A DNA stretch of 64,000 nt from Verrucomicrobiales bacterium (lineage in GTDB: Bacteria > Verrucomicrobiota > Verrucomicrobiia > Limisphaerales > J093): contig JABTUJ010000025.1 in the NCBI GenBank assembly GCA_015075445.1, positions 62,001 through 126,000 on the forward strand, given 5' to 3'. Position 1 is the first letter of the stretch, and each line of letters opens with the position of its first letter. A model generated the notes under the pieces. It ran no database searches, was not told where the DNA came from, and saw nothing but the letters and a program-made list of their open reading frames with translations. The translations under genes and the position numbers were made by a program. Positions 40,521 through 50,512 of this stretch are shown here, piece by piece.

Positions 40521-43500
40521 TCAGGGCTGCTGGTCGTTCATCTTCCCCTTCGCCTCGGCCGCGGCAATTTCCTCCCAAGAGGGCGCGCGCCAAATGTGCA
40601 GCCCTTGCGCGCTCTGGCCGATGAGTTTGTTGCCGTCGCGCGAAAACGCGATCGCCGTCAACCCCGGGCATTCGGTGCCGAGGGTGAGATTGAACAGCTC
40701 CTGGTGGGTCTGAACGTCCCAGAGTCTGACGCCTTCCTTTCCTCCCCCGACCGTGGCGAGCCGGCGACCATCCGGCGTAATAGCGAGCGCTCGGATGGTT
40801 GAGAGCAGGTGACCTTTAAGCGCGACGATCTCGCGACGCGTCGCGGCGTCCCACAGCTTGGCGACGCCGTCGCTCCCGGCCGTGGCGAAGAGGCTTCCAT
40901 CCGGCGTGAAAGCGACGTCGGTTATCCCCCGGCGGTGAGGCCAGAAGGTGGTGGGCGCCGACAACGGCGTGATCCTCCGCAGGGAGAAACTGCCATCACC
41001 ATGCATCACCGCTAAGTCGCCACGGGACGACAGGTTGACGCTCTGCAACCATGCCCCTTCGTGCGGGAATTCAGTGACCAACCGCCGCTGGTCATAATGC
41101 CACAAGGTGTAGTAGCGCTTGGTGTCCGGTGACAACCAGCGGCGCTGCACACTGCTTTCGCTGGTGTCGCCGACCAGATGGTGCATCAAAACCAGATCGG
41201 TGCCGAGGACGCACAGCAGCGGATGGGTCTCGTCCTCCCGACCCGTGTCGAACTCCTCCAGGAATGCATTCCGCCCGAAGTCCCAGACCTTGACCTTCCC
41301 GGTGGGCCCACCTATGAGGAGATGCTGGCCGTCCGGCGAGAACTGCCAAAAGCCCTCGCAACCGCCCACACCGGTCACCGGGGCTAGTTCTTGCCCGGTG
41401 TCCATGTCGCGTATGGCGTAGCCGCCGCCAGGCCAGTGCGTGAGGATCCGTTTGCTGTCGGGGGAGAGCAGCAGAATCCCATACTGCTCGGACACGATCT
41501 GCGGCGTGGGTGGGCGTTTCGGGGGCGGGACGGACCACAACCGCACGGAACCCTGCTTGTCGCCGCTGATCAGCCGCTGGCCGTCGGCGGAGAAGGCCAG
41601 GCAATAGACCTCGTCCTCGTGCCCGCGGAGGGGGTCGAGGGCTTCCCAGGTCTGGGTGTTCCAGAGGCGCACCGTCTGATCGGCGCTGGCTGAGGCCAGC
41701 CAGCGACCATCCGACGAAACCGCCAGGTCGGCGACCCAGGCTTGATGCCCGCTCAGCTCGCGGACCCGCTCGCCGGTATCGGGGTTCCACAGCGCCAGTT
41801 CGTGGGCGTCGTCGTATCCGGCGGCGACCACCAGCAGGCCCGCATCCGGCACGTAGGCCAGCGACAACACATCATTGATGCCTCGCGGACCCGGAAGGAC
41901 CGTGAACGCGCGCATAGACTCCCCGGTTGCCGTCTGAAACACCGTGACCTCGCCCCACTCGTTGCCCACGGCCAGCCGACGGTCGTCGGCAAGAAACTCA
42001 GCGCGCCCGCCACTCATCAGTCCGTCGCCGATCACCGAGGTCGTCCAACAGCGGCTCCAATCCTCAGTCTTCCAGACCGTCAGAGCGACAGATTTGCGCA
42101 AGACGCGCTCGAGGCTGGCCACCCACTTGCCGTCGCGCGAGACACGGAGCGCGGTCACCTCGTTCGTCGTCGGCAATCGGGTGGTCTCTTCGAGAGTAGA
42201 AGCGTTGAGTACCGAAATGCCGGGGCGCCCGCGGTCGTCGAGCCGGTTGCTCAGCAGCCTGCCCAGGCGCGGCAGAAAGACGGCGACTGCCGACGTGTTG
42301 GTGGCGAACCGTCGGTTCGACAGCCGATCCCCACCAAGCCGGTACAGGAACCCACTGTCCTCCGCCCTGCACCCACCAGACCGACGGTGACCCAGCCACC
42401 CTGATCGGCGCAGGTGATACGCCACACCTGGCCGTCGAACCGGGCGATTTCCCGCAAGTCGTGACCACGAGCCAGTCCCCAAAGGTATCGCCATTCCCAC
42501 CAGCCGCGCGGGTCTTCGCCACCCCGTTCCGGTCTGCTGTTGGCCAGCAACCGCCGGAGCCGGCCCAGGTTGCTCTCCGTCCAAGCCTGGTGGGCCAGGT
42601 TGACGTCGGCCGCGTACAGCGCTCGCCGGGCTGCCGCCTCACCCGCTTCCGCGCGCTGGCGTTGGGCTGTTTCGCGGTCACGAGCCTTGAGCGCTGCTTG
42701 CCGCTCGGCTTGGGCCTCCTTCCGTTCGGCTTGAGCCTCCGCCTCCGCCACGCTGGCGCGCCACGCCTGCCACGCGCTCCCCGCGATGCCCAGCACCAGC
42801 GCCGCGCTCACCAAACCCGCCGCCGTGACCATCAGCTTGTTCCGCCGCACGAACTTCTCCAGCCGGTACGCCGTGCTCGGGGGCCGCGCCACGACCGGCT
42901 CGTGCCCCAGATGGCGCTGAATGTCCGCCGCCAGCCCGCTGGCCGTCTCGTACCGCCGCGTCCGGTCCTTCTCCAGACACTTCATCACGATCCAGTCCAG
43001 ATCCCTTTGGAGCAGCGAGATCAGTTTCAGGGCGTCCAAAGAACGGCGCTGGGCCGTGGTCGTGAGTTCCTGCCCCGACAACGCCGCCAGCCGCGTACTC
43101 GGCCGCACCGGCTCCTGCTCGCGGATCGTCCGCCGCATCGCCTCCAGCCCCTGCGACACCAGTTCCCGGGCATCAAACGGCGTCTTACCCGTCAACAACT
43201 CATAGAGCAAGACGCCCAGGCCGTAGATGTCGCTCCTTGTGTCCACGTCCAGCCCGCTCATCTCCGCCTGCTCCGGACTCATGTACGCCGGTGTCCCGAT
43301 CATCTGGTGCAACTGCGTGTACACAGTCGCCTCGGTCAGGCGCCCTTCCGTCGCCTTGGCGATCCCGAAGTCAATCACCTTGGGCACCGGCACCCCGTCG
43401 TGGAGCGTGACCAGGATGTTCGACGGCTTGATGTCCCGGTGGATGATCCCCTTCTGGTGCGCGTGCTGGATCGCCTGACAGACCTTGACGAACAGGTCCA

Positions 43501-44074
43501 GCCGCTCCCGGGTCGCCAAGTGGTTCTGGTCGCAGTACTCGGTGATCTTGACCCCCCGAACCAGTTCCATCACGAAGTAGGGCCGACCGGTCTCGGTGGC
43601 GCCGGCATCCAGGACCTTGGCGATGTTCGGGTGGTCCATCATGGCCAGCGCCTGTCGTTCGGCTTCGAACCGGGCCACCACCGCCCGGGTGTCCATGCCC
43701 AGCTTGATGACCTTAAGGGCGACGCGGCGGCGGATCGGCTCGGTCTGCTCGGCCACATAGACCACGCCACAACCGCCTTCGCCGACCTTCTCGAGGAGCT
43801 TGTAGCGGCCGATGGTCTGGCCCACGACCTCGCGGGGCGGTTCGTCCGCGGGCCTGACTTGCACGGTGGGGAGGCTGGCCTCGGCCTCGGTGGGCAGCAC
43901 GCCGTCCGGTTGAGCGTGGGCGGCGAGCAAGGCGTCCAGCCGCCGGCGGAGGGCCGGGTCACCGGCGCAGGCCTGGTCCAGGAAAGCGGCGCGGACGGGA
44001 CCGGGCTCGAGTTGCAGCGCCGCCTGGAAGAGGGCCTCTTCGCGCAGCGGGGCAGGCCGGAGGTTTGGTTCCAT
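40521..44074 (-). pseudogene. Ser/Thr kinase-WD40 gene (cassette 3), frameshifted
   Basis: The first frame (ATG 44074) gives the helical prefix, the kinase domain (VGEGGCGVVYVAEQ, VALKVIKLGMD, IIHRDIKPSNILV, VIDFGIAKA, TPAYMSPEQAE), a transmembrane helix (MVTAAGLVSAALVLGIAGS) and an Ala/Glu/Arg coiled coil. It is coding up to about WVTVGLVG and then turns into low-quality sequence with a stop at 42251. The WD40 frame is protein-like from about 42370 (DSGFLYRLGGDRLSNRR) to 40521, with repeats such as WVADLAVSSDGRWLASASAD and ITDVAFTPDGSLFATAGSDG. One shift near 42340-42400 separates the two halves. This position differs from the cassette 2 break, so the two events are independent. Confidence 0.83.
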
Positions 44075-44201
44075 AGGCGGAGATGAGTTTCAGCTTATCA
44101 CCCATTCATGCGCAAAACAGGGACGAAAAGTATGGATGCTTTTCATCCCCGCATCCCGTGACCGGCGAAGACCTTGGCATCCGTGGGTCCCTCCGGGACG
44201 G

Positions 44202-44789
44202 TCAGATTGGGGAATTTCGTGGCGGAGGGAGCTCGCGTTGGCGGGCGATGGCGGTCCGCAGCCAGGCGCGCGCATAGGTCCACCATTGCTTGGCGGTGGG
44301 CACGGCGATCCCGAGCACCCGAGCCGCGTCCTCGAAGCTCAGACCGGCAAAGTAGCGAAGTTTGATCAGCTCGGCCTTTTGAGGATGCGCCTCGGCCAGC
44401 GACTCCAAGGCTTCGTGAACCAGCAGCAGGTTCTCATCGGTGTCGGGCACGGGAATCTCGACGGCCTCCAGTTCCACCAGGACGGCACCGCCTCCCCGCT
44501 TGGCGGCCAGCCGTCTTCGGGCGCGCTCGATCAGAATGCGCCGCATCGCCTCGGCGGCGGCCGCGAAGAAATGCCGGCGATTCTCCCAGCCCTCCGCGCC
44601 GGATCCGGCGAGCCGCAGCCAGGCCTCGTGGACGAGAGCGGTGGGTTGCAGGGTTTGGCCGGGGGCCTCGTGCGACATCTTGTGCGCCGCCAGCTTGCGG
44701 AGTTCCCTGTAAACCAGGGGCAGCAGCTCCTCGGCGGCCTGGGCTTCGCCTTGACGCACGCGGTCGAGAATGCGCGTCACCTCGCTCAC
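44202..44789 (-). CDS. ECF sigma factor, kinase-associated (cassette 3)
   Basis: 195 residues from GTG 44789 (reads MSEVTRILDRVRQGE once initiated). Same family as the other two: LLPLVYRELRKLAAHKMSHE then LQPTALVHEAWLRLAGSG, HFFAAAAEAMRRILIERARR, and region 4 LSFEDAARVLGIAVPTAKQW then WTYARAWLRTA. The recognition helix again differs from its paralogues. Spacing to the kinase gene is 127 bases, larger than in cassettes 1 and 2. Upstream lies the solitary copy of the TGTTATCGGGTAA motif, and the conserved hairpin block of the other cassettes is absent. Confidence 0.88.
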   Translation of the reverse strand: MSEVTRILDRVRQGEAQAAEELLPLVYRELRKLAAHKMSHEAPGQTLQPTALVHEAWLRLAGSGAEGWENRRHFFAAAAEAMRRILIERARRRLAAKRGGGAVLVELEAVEIPVPDTDENLLLVHEALESLAEAHPQKAELIKLRYFAGLSFEDAARVLGIAVPTAKQWWTYARAWLRTAIARQRELPPPRNSPI

Positions 44790-45129
44790 GACTTGAGATC
44801 GTATGCACCTGTGGCACTGGACTCAAGCCCTGCCCAGGCACCGATCAGTTCTTAGAGCACAGCGGTGTGACCAGGCACCTCCGTGCAGGACGAGAGCCGC
44901 AGACCCTTCCGTCTGTGTCCGTGGTATGGGAGGGGTTGGCCACGGCAACATCCCCGCTGGGGTGTTACCCGATAACATGCGAACGTGGTGGCTGAAGAAC
45001 GGCCAAAACGCCAGATGAGCCTGTATTGACGGACGTGTAGTGCATGTCTTCAGTCTCGCCGTACCTGTTTCGCCCGGCAACGTGCTGCGGCACGACGGGG
45101 CGTTAGGAATCGCAGACGCTGGCGAGGGC
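44790..45129. other. Intergenic, no gene seen
   Basis: No protein-like frame. It holds the promoter region of cassette 3 and the solitary repeat at 44959-44977. Confidence 0.5.
44959..44977. repeat. Solitary copy of the GGTGTTACCCGATAACA motif
   Basis: GGGGTGTTACCCGATAACA matches the right end of the inverted-repeat element at 26921-27004 over 18 bases. No inverted partner is seen within 200 bases. It could be a remnant end, or a site used by an element or regulator. Confidence 0.55.
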
Positions 45130-45450
45130 TTATGGCGGCGCCCACGAGAACGTCGCCACCGACCGTCCTGGCAAACAGACCGCAGCGGTTCGCCCTTTGC
45201 AGCGAATCCACATGGGCCGGTCCTGAGTGTCGGCGTTGACCACCACCGCCGCCGCCAGGCTGCCGTCCGGGTTCCGAAAAGGAACGTTGGCGAAGAGGCG
45301 ACTCCCCTCGCTGCTCTCGAGTCGCACCGCTCCGCGCTGGATGAGTTTCATGAAATGGCCGCACATGAAGAAGTCGAAATGCTCCGTCGGTTTGCCTGTC
45401 GTCGGACCGACAGTGATCATCGCGCACCACCTGGTGATCGCGCTGCTCGC
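45130..45450 (-). pseudogene. GH30-type glycosidase C-terminal remnant
   Basis: About 100 residues match the C-terminal beta-sandwich of family 30 glycosidases: FDFFMCGHFMKLIQRGAVRL, FANVPFRNPDGSLAAAVVVN, and the end TAAVCLPGRSVATFSW. Just upstream the reading frame shifts and decays (RFLGEQRDHQVVRDDHC), and the catalytic TIM barrel is absent. It is the relic of a longer secreted glycosidase. Confidence 0.6.
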
Positions 45451-45612
45451 CAAGGAACCGGTGCGCGGCGCGGCGCGACATGCCGTGGCGGACTTCGTCG
45501 GGGATGGGGTTCATGGAGTTCATCGTCACTTGTTGGTTTAAAAGTCGGTCGCGAAGGGCGGCCAATGCGGCCACAGCGCAGCGTGGACACGGGTCAGGTA
45601 TGTAGGTCGAAA

Positions 45613-47631
45613 TCACCTTGTGATGGCGCGGATGTTCGCGCGGGCCGGCGTCGGCTCCAGATCAGCGAACTCGGCGCCGAAACGTCCGTAGGCGCGGCCG
45701 GGCAGACGCGGACCATAGTGCCAGAAATCGACCAGTTCCTCACGATGTTCCAACTTTGACTCGGGCTGGCGTCGCACCAATCCGATGAAGCCACCTGCGG
45801 GATCGAAGCCCGGAAACGGCTGAACAGCATCATGGTCCGACCGCACCGAAACCCCGGGCGTATCATCCCGGGGGACGTCTTCGTCGTTCCGACGGGGCAC
45901 TTTCTGGGGAGCGGTCAGGCGCGGACAGGTTACTAGGGTGTAATCGTTCGGCCTCAGCACTTCCGCTTCGGGCAACAGCAATTCGCGATTCCCACTCTTG
46001 CCCTTGGTGACGAGGCGGTATCCCCGCAGGGACACAGGTTCCGACCCACGGTTATGAAGTTCCACCCAGCCGGATTCAGCCCCGAAGGAAAATTCGTTGA
46101 TGACCACGGCGGACGCTTTCCGGTTCCGCTCCTGTTCGATCAACCGCAGCAGGCGTAGGCCCTGCTGCCGCACAAAACGTTTGAGGTCCTGCACGGATCG
46201 GAGAAACGGATCCGAGCCCTCAAATGCGACGCGATAGGGATCCACCACGTACTCGTTGTTCAGTTGCCCAAAATTGCGCTCGATCATCGCGTCCACTGCG
46301 CCGGACAGGAGCAGCGAGGTCGTCAACTCCTCCAGCCGATCGAGATACTCGGCGCGGAGGCGATCGTTTTGGTAAATGCGCGACGGCAGCACGTACCAGT
46401 AAGGCGAACGCCAGCCGATCTCCTGGATCGCTTGGGAGAAGAGGTGGATGGACGGCTCACGGACGCGGTTGCCGAAAGGGGCGACGCCGAAGTTGCCGTT
46501 GTTGTGATCCCACGGAATCAACGACCATTTCCCGGCCTTGGGACGATAGAGAAAGTAGTCGTTCGCTTCCATTTCGAGGCGGTGGCACACGACATTCAGG
46601 GCCAGGAAATCGCGGACCCTCGGCCAGTCCACCGCACCCCGGAGCCAGGTCTCAAACTCGCCGCGATCAGTGCGATTGATCTGCCGCAAGAACTCCCTGA
46701 GTTCTTCCAGGCTGCCGGTCTTGCCCATCAACTCGCCCAGCCCCTCCCACCCTTCCAGATGCTGAAAGGTGCTGGCTCGAATGAGGGTGCCTTGCGGATC
46801 GAGCCCGGCGTTCTTCTTGAAGGGGGAGCGGATGGGCTCGATGTCGAGATACACGCCCTCGTATCGGCGGTTGATGAACAGATGGACATAGTCTGCCCGG
46901 GAAACCCATGCCCCGACACGGCGGAACACATCGCAGGAGAGCTTCTCCTGTTGCAGCGTGTGGTCCATGGGTTCGGCCTTGAGAAACGTGACCGGGCGAG
47001 GCAAGGGACTGCGGTCCAGAAACTCGAGGCGATAGCTCTTCTTCTGTGCCAGACGCGTGCTCTGGCCGTGGAGGCGAATGCGGACCGGGTACCGTTGGCC
47101 CTCGAAGCGAAACTCTCCCTCCACCTCGACGTCACTGCGGGGATTCTCCAACATGGCGTTGCGGCCCATCTCCGGCAACGTCAACTCATAGACCGGCAAC
47201 GAGCACCGGTTCGGATCGCGCGGGCTCGCTAAGCGCACGGGTGCGAACTCGCTGCGTCGTGCGCCGGCCAGGGAACAAGCTCGATAGGAGTAACTCTTGC
47301 CGGGGTGGACTTCGTCATCAAACCACCGGTCAACATCGCGGATCCTGGGGCTGATGGTGTGCCAGGTGCCATCCTCTCCTTCGCGGCGTTCAATGATCAC
47401 AGCCGTGGCGGAGCGATCATGCCGTTCGGTGGAGCGCCAGAACAGCACATTCCGGCCATACGTCCCTAAGGCGTTGAACCAGCGTGGCGGAGCGAGCACC
47501 TCGGCCGAATCCTTGGCTGGCTGCGCTTCTTGCGGTAACGCACTGGCAGCAACGAGCAAACAGGCGAACGCCAATCGGGCAGGGAGGCACCCTTTGGACC
47601 TGCAAGCTGCCGAATGCAATACGCGCTTCAT
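45613..47631 (-). CDS. Secreted CotH-kinase family protein with lamin-tail domain
   Basis: 672 residues from ATG 47631. A basic head and LPARLAFACLLVAASALP form the signal peptide. After a fibronectin-like part (about 45-130) comes the CotH domain (about 145-480): IRLHGQSTRLAQKKSYRLEF, VTFLKAEPMDHTLQQEKLSC, YVHLFINRRYEGVYLDIEPI, and the metal-binding end SLIPWDHNNGNFG. CotH proteins are atypical kinases that phosphorylate secreted proteins in spore coats. In this phylum they are common exported proteins of unknown substrate. A lamin-tail-like domain (VVINEFSFGAESGWVELHNR then GYRLVTKG) ends the protein. Single gene; the next gene upstream, 50 bases away, is the broken FG-GAP gene. Confidence 0.88.
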   Translation of the reverse strand: MKRVLHSAACRSKGCLPARLAFACLLVAASALPQEAQPAKDSAEVLAPPRWFNALGTYGRNVLFWRSTERHDRSATAVIIERREGEDGTWHTISPRIRDVDRWFDDEVHPGKSYSYRACSLAGARRSEFAPVRLASPRDPNRCSLPVYELTLPEMGRNAMLENPRSDVEVEGEFRFEGQRYPVRIRLHGQSTRLAQKKSYRLEFLDRSPLPRPVTFLKAEPMDHTLQQEKLSCDVFRRVGAWVSRADYVHLFINRRYEGVYLDIEPIRSPFKKNAGLDPQGTLIRASTFQHLEGWEGLGELMGKTGSLEELREFLRQINRTDRGEFETWLRGAVDWPRVRDFLALNVVCHRLEMEANDYFLYRPKAGKWSLIPWDHNNGNFGVAPFGNRVREPSIHLFSQAIQEIGWRSPYWYVLPSRIYQNDRLRAEYLDRLEELTTSLLLSGAVDAMIERNFGQLNNEYVVDPYRVAFEGSDPFLRSVQDLKRFVRQQGLRLLRLIEQERNRKASAVVINEFSFGAESGWVELHNRGSEPVSLRGYRLVTKGKSGNRELLLPEAEVLRPNDYTLVTCPRLTAPQKVPRRNDEDVPRDDTPGVSVRSDHDAVQPFPGFDPAGGFIGLVRRQPESKLEHREELVDFWHYGPRLPGRAYGRFGAEFADLEPTPARANIRAITR

Positions 47632-47680
47632 TCAAGCCTTCACACCGCTGCCTCTTGGACAGCCCTCAGACGCCGAGAAT

Positions 47681-49081
47681 TCATTTCAGTGGATTCGCAA
47701 ACCAGACCACGCTGAACCACGACACGTCCTTTCCCTCCGACCCGCGGTGGTAATGTTCCTCGACATTACCGAGCAAATCGAGATCGCCGTCGCCATCCAG
47801 ATCGAGCGGGATCAGGTGGTCCCATTTCTCGCCAATCCACGGGTCGCGCGTGTTCGCACCGTCACACCACTTGATCGGGTAGATGTTCCAGGTATCCGGC
47901 GTCCCCCCGTTGTTCTCCAGCCAAAACACAGACGGTTTGTCTTTAGGCAGGTTGCCGTCGTTGTGGATCAGGGCGCCGACCAGGTCCAGACGGCCGTCCC
48001 CGTTGAGGTCGGCGAATTTCACCGGCCGACCGAGCCATTGAATCCAGTCCGGCTTCGTCGCGCGGAGGTGTTGCCAGGCCACCGGGGAACGGCCTTTGCA
48101 GCGGAAGAAGTGAATGAAGTTCTGCGTCTGCGTAGCGATGTCGGGCAGGCCATCGCCATTGTAGTCGCCGATGGCCGTTTGCGGCTTGGCGTAGAACTCG
48201 GTGGACTCCCAGATGGAATGCCGCGGCCAGGGTTGAAGCTGGGCGGGCTTGCCCGTGCCAGGGTTCTCATACCAGAACATTTCCTGTTCGTGGCGCGGCG
48301 TGTCCCAGTCGGCATTGGCGTCCACCACGTCGGGCTGCCCGTCGCCGTTGATGTCCGCGAAGACAAACTCGTGGCCGCTGGGCGTGTCCGGGTCGAGGAA
48401 ATGGCTGGTCCACTTCGAGAGGTCGCGGCGCGCCGTCCGGTCCGTGGGCGCACGCAATCAGCGGAGGCCGGCGTATTGTTTCGTGACCGGATGGCGACGG
48501 CCTCCCACAACGATGTCCAGCGTTCCGTCGCCGTTCACATCATGACATTCGGCGTAGAGGTACTGCGCGCTTTCCGTGCCCGGAACGCGTCCGGCGTCCT
48601 GCCACGCGGCGGGGTCACGGGCCTTGGCCTTGCCGGGATTCCAGATGATGCGCACGCCGGTCGGCAGGCCTTTGCTCAGATCGTCGCCCTCGACAGTGAT
48701 GAAATCCGGCGCGCCGTCGCCGTCCACGTCTCCGAGACAGGCATATTCGGGATTGCCGGTTTGCCCCAGCACCAGCCGTGGCCATTCTTTGCGCACGTCG
48801 CCGGTCTTGCCGGGATAGAAGACGATGGTCATAAGGCCGCGGCGCTCATCAATCACCGAGTAATCGTCGAAGCCATCGCCATCCACGTCCGCGGCATTGA
48901 GACTGTTGGCGATGAGACAATCGCGGCAGACATGGTGCATGGGCCACGGCTTGTAGATCAGTCCCTTCGGGTCGGAGCTTGTGACTGCCGGTTGGGCTCC
49001 CCAGGTCCAACTTATCCCGAGTAGACCAGCGGAAGCTCCTGACAGGAGTCGCACAACAGAGAACCTCACATTGCCCAACAT
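47681..49081 (-). pseudogene. Secreted FG-GAP/VCBS repeat gene with in-frame TGA
   Basis: Starting at ATG 49081 (MLGNVRFSVVRLLSGASAGL), a signal peptide leads into VCBS repeats: AADVDGDGFDDYSVIDERRG, LGDVDGDGAPDFITVEG, CHDVNGDGTLDIVVGG. A TGA at 48458-48460 follows KQYAGLR. The same frame goes on at once with LRAPTDRTARRDLSKW and further repeats (FADINGDGQPDVVDANADWD, IGDYNGDGLPDIATQTQ, LDLDGDGDLDLLGNV) to a stop at 47681, about 466 codons in all. The TGA most simply reflects TGG to TGA at a Trp. Other genes here end in TGA, so recoding is unlikely. Either a nonsense mutation or two abutting genes (TTG start at 48457). Confidence 0.75.
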
Positions 49082-49291
49082 AGGCTTTCGCTTTCTCGCG
49101 ATGGTTGTTTCATTGCCCGGCGATGTTACCAAGAACACATCCCAGGAGCCAAAGGTTTGTCGCTGTGTCCTCCCAACCGTCTTCTGGCTGATACCCAATA
49201 GACCTTCCGCCAATATCGTTGGCCGTCCGGGGCGATGCCGGATCTTAACGTGAAAGGCCCGCATTGACTGCCGGATATTCATGGTCACCAT

Positions 49292-50436
49292 TTGCGCGTG
49301 ATTGACCGCCATTCCGACCTGAGGTTGGTTCGCGCCGCGTTGAAACGCAGCCGAGTGGTGGCGTTGCTTGGGCCGCGCCAAAGCGGTAAAACCACGCTCG
49401 CCCGCCAGTTTGTTCCCGCCGCATCGCTCAACCACTTCGACTTGGAAGATCCGCAAAGTCTCGCCCGGCTCACGGAGCCGGACACCGCCCTGCGCCCACT
49501 GAAAGGGCTGGTGGTCATTGACGACATCCAACGTCGCTCCGACCTCTTTCCCTTGCTGCGTGTGCTGGCCGACCGTCAGCCGTTGCCGGCGCGGTTTCTG
49601 ATTCTTGGCAGTGCCTCACCCGATTTGCTGAAGCAATCCTCCGAAACGCTGGCCGGGCGGCTGGAGACGATTCTGCTTGAGGGCTTTCGTCTCACCGACC
49701 TGGGCGCGGCGGCGCAGACGAAGCACTGGGTGCGGGGCGGCTTTCCGCTGTCCTTCACCGCCCGCACGGAAGCGGATTCGGTTGCCTGGCGCCGGCAGTT
49801 TCTCCAGACGTTCCTGGAGCGCGATATTCCGCAATTGGGCATCACCATTCCGGCGGCGGCCTTGCGGCGCTTCTGGAACATGGTGGCCCACTACCACGCC
49901 CAGATTTGGAATGCCGCGGAGCTCGCTCGAGCGCTGGCCGTCAACGAATCCACCGTTCGTCGCTACCTCGATCTGATGACGGGCCTGTTTATGGTGCGGC
50001 AACTGCCACCGTGGTTCGAAAACCTGGGGAAACGGCAGGTGAAAGCACCCAAGGTCTATATCCGCGACAGCGGACTGCTCCATTCCCTGCTCGGCATCGC
50101 CAACGAGCGGGATCTCGAGCACCACCCGAAGGTGGGCGCGTCTTGGGAAGGCTACGCCATCGAGGAGGTCTTGAAGGCCCTGCAACCCGACGATGCCCTT
50201 TCTTTTGGGCAACCCATCAGGGTGCGGAAATGGACCTGGTGCTCTTCAAGCGCGGCCGCCGCATTGGCATCGAGTGCAAACGCGCAGATGCCCCCATGAT
50301 CACCCCGTCGATGCGCATCGCGCTGGCCGACCTGAGGCTCGACGAGTTGCGCGTCGTGTATCCCGGCACCCACCGCTACCCGTTGGCGAAGAACGTCGAA
50401 GTCGTGCCGCTGGCCGAACTGGTGAACGCGAAGTGA
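49292..50436 (+). pseudogene. AAA ATPase with DUF4143, frameshifted near the C-terminus
   Basis: The frame opens with TTG 49292 or GTG 49298. The AAA_14-type ATPase shows Walker A LLGPRQSGKTTLA near residue 28, Walker B LKGLVVIDDIQRR and sensor LILGSAS. The DUF4143 domain follows with FLQTFLERDIPQLG, ELARALAVNESTVRRYLDLM and KVYIRDSGLLHSLLG. After DDALSF the frame is lost at a TTTCTTTTGGG run (50199-50209). The true C-terminus (WATHQGAEMDLVLFKRGRRI then GIECKRADAP, a nuclease-like PD-ExK strand) continues in the next frame to 50436. Such genes are orphan ATPases of unknown role, frequent in accessory DNA. The break is at a homopolymer, so sequence error is plausible. Confidence 0.8.
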
Positions 50437-50512
50437 ATGTGGCGCCGCGGGCGAGGTCTGGGTGTTCAAGGCACCGGAACCCCTGCGCTTGGAGCAGGAA
50501 CAAGAGCGGCTT

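Noticed and set aside
45040..45759. Plus-strand frame over the GH30 remnant
   Set aside because: The minus-strand frame matches a GH30 beta-sandwich, and the plus frame shows only Arg/Gly-rich shadow sequence.
48458..48460. UGA read as tryptophan or selenocysteine
   Set aside because: TGA is the natural stop of many other genes in the window, the array tRNA-Trp has anticodon CCA (reads UGG only), and no SECIS-like hairpin was seen.
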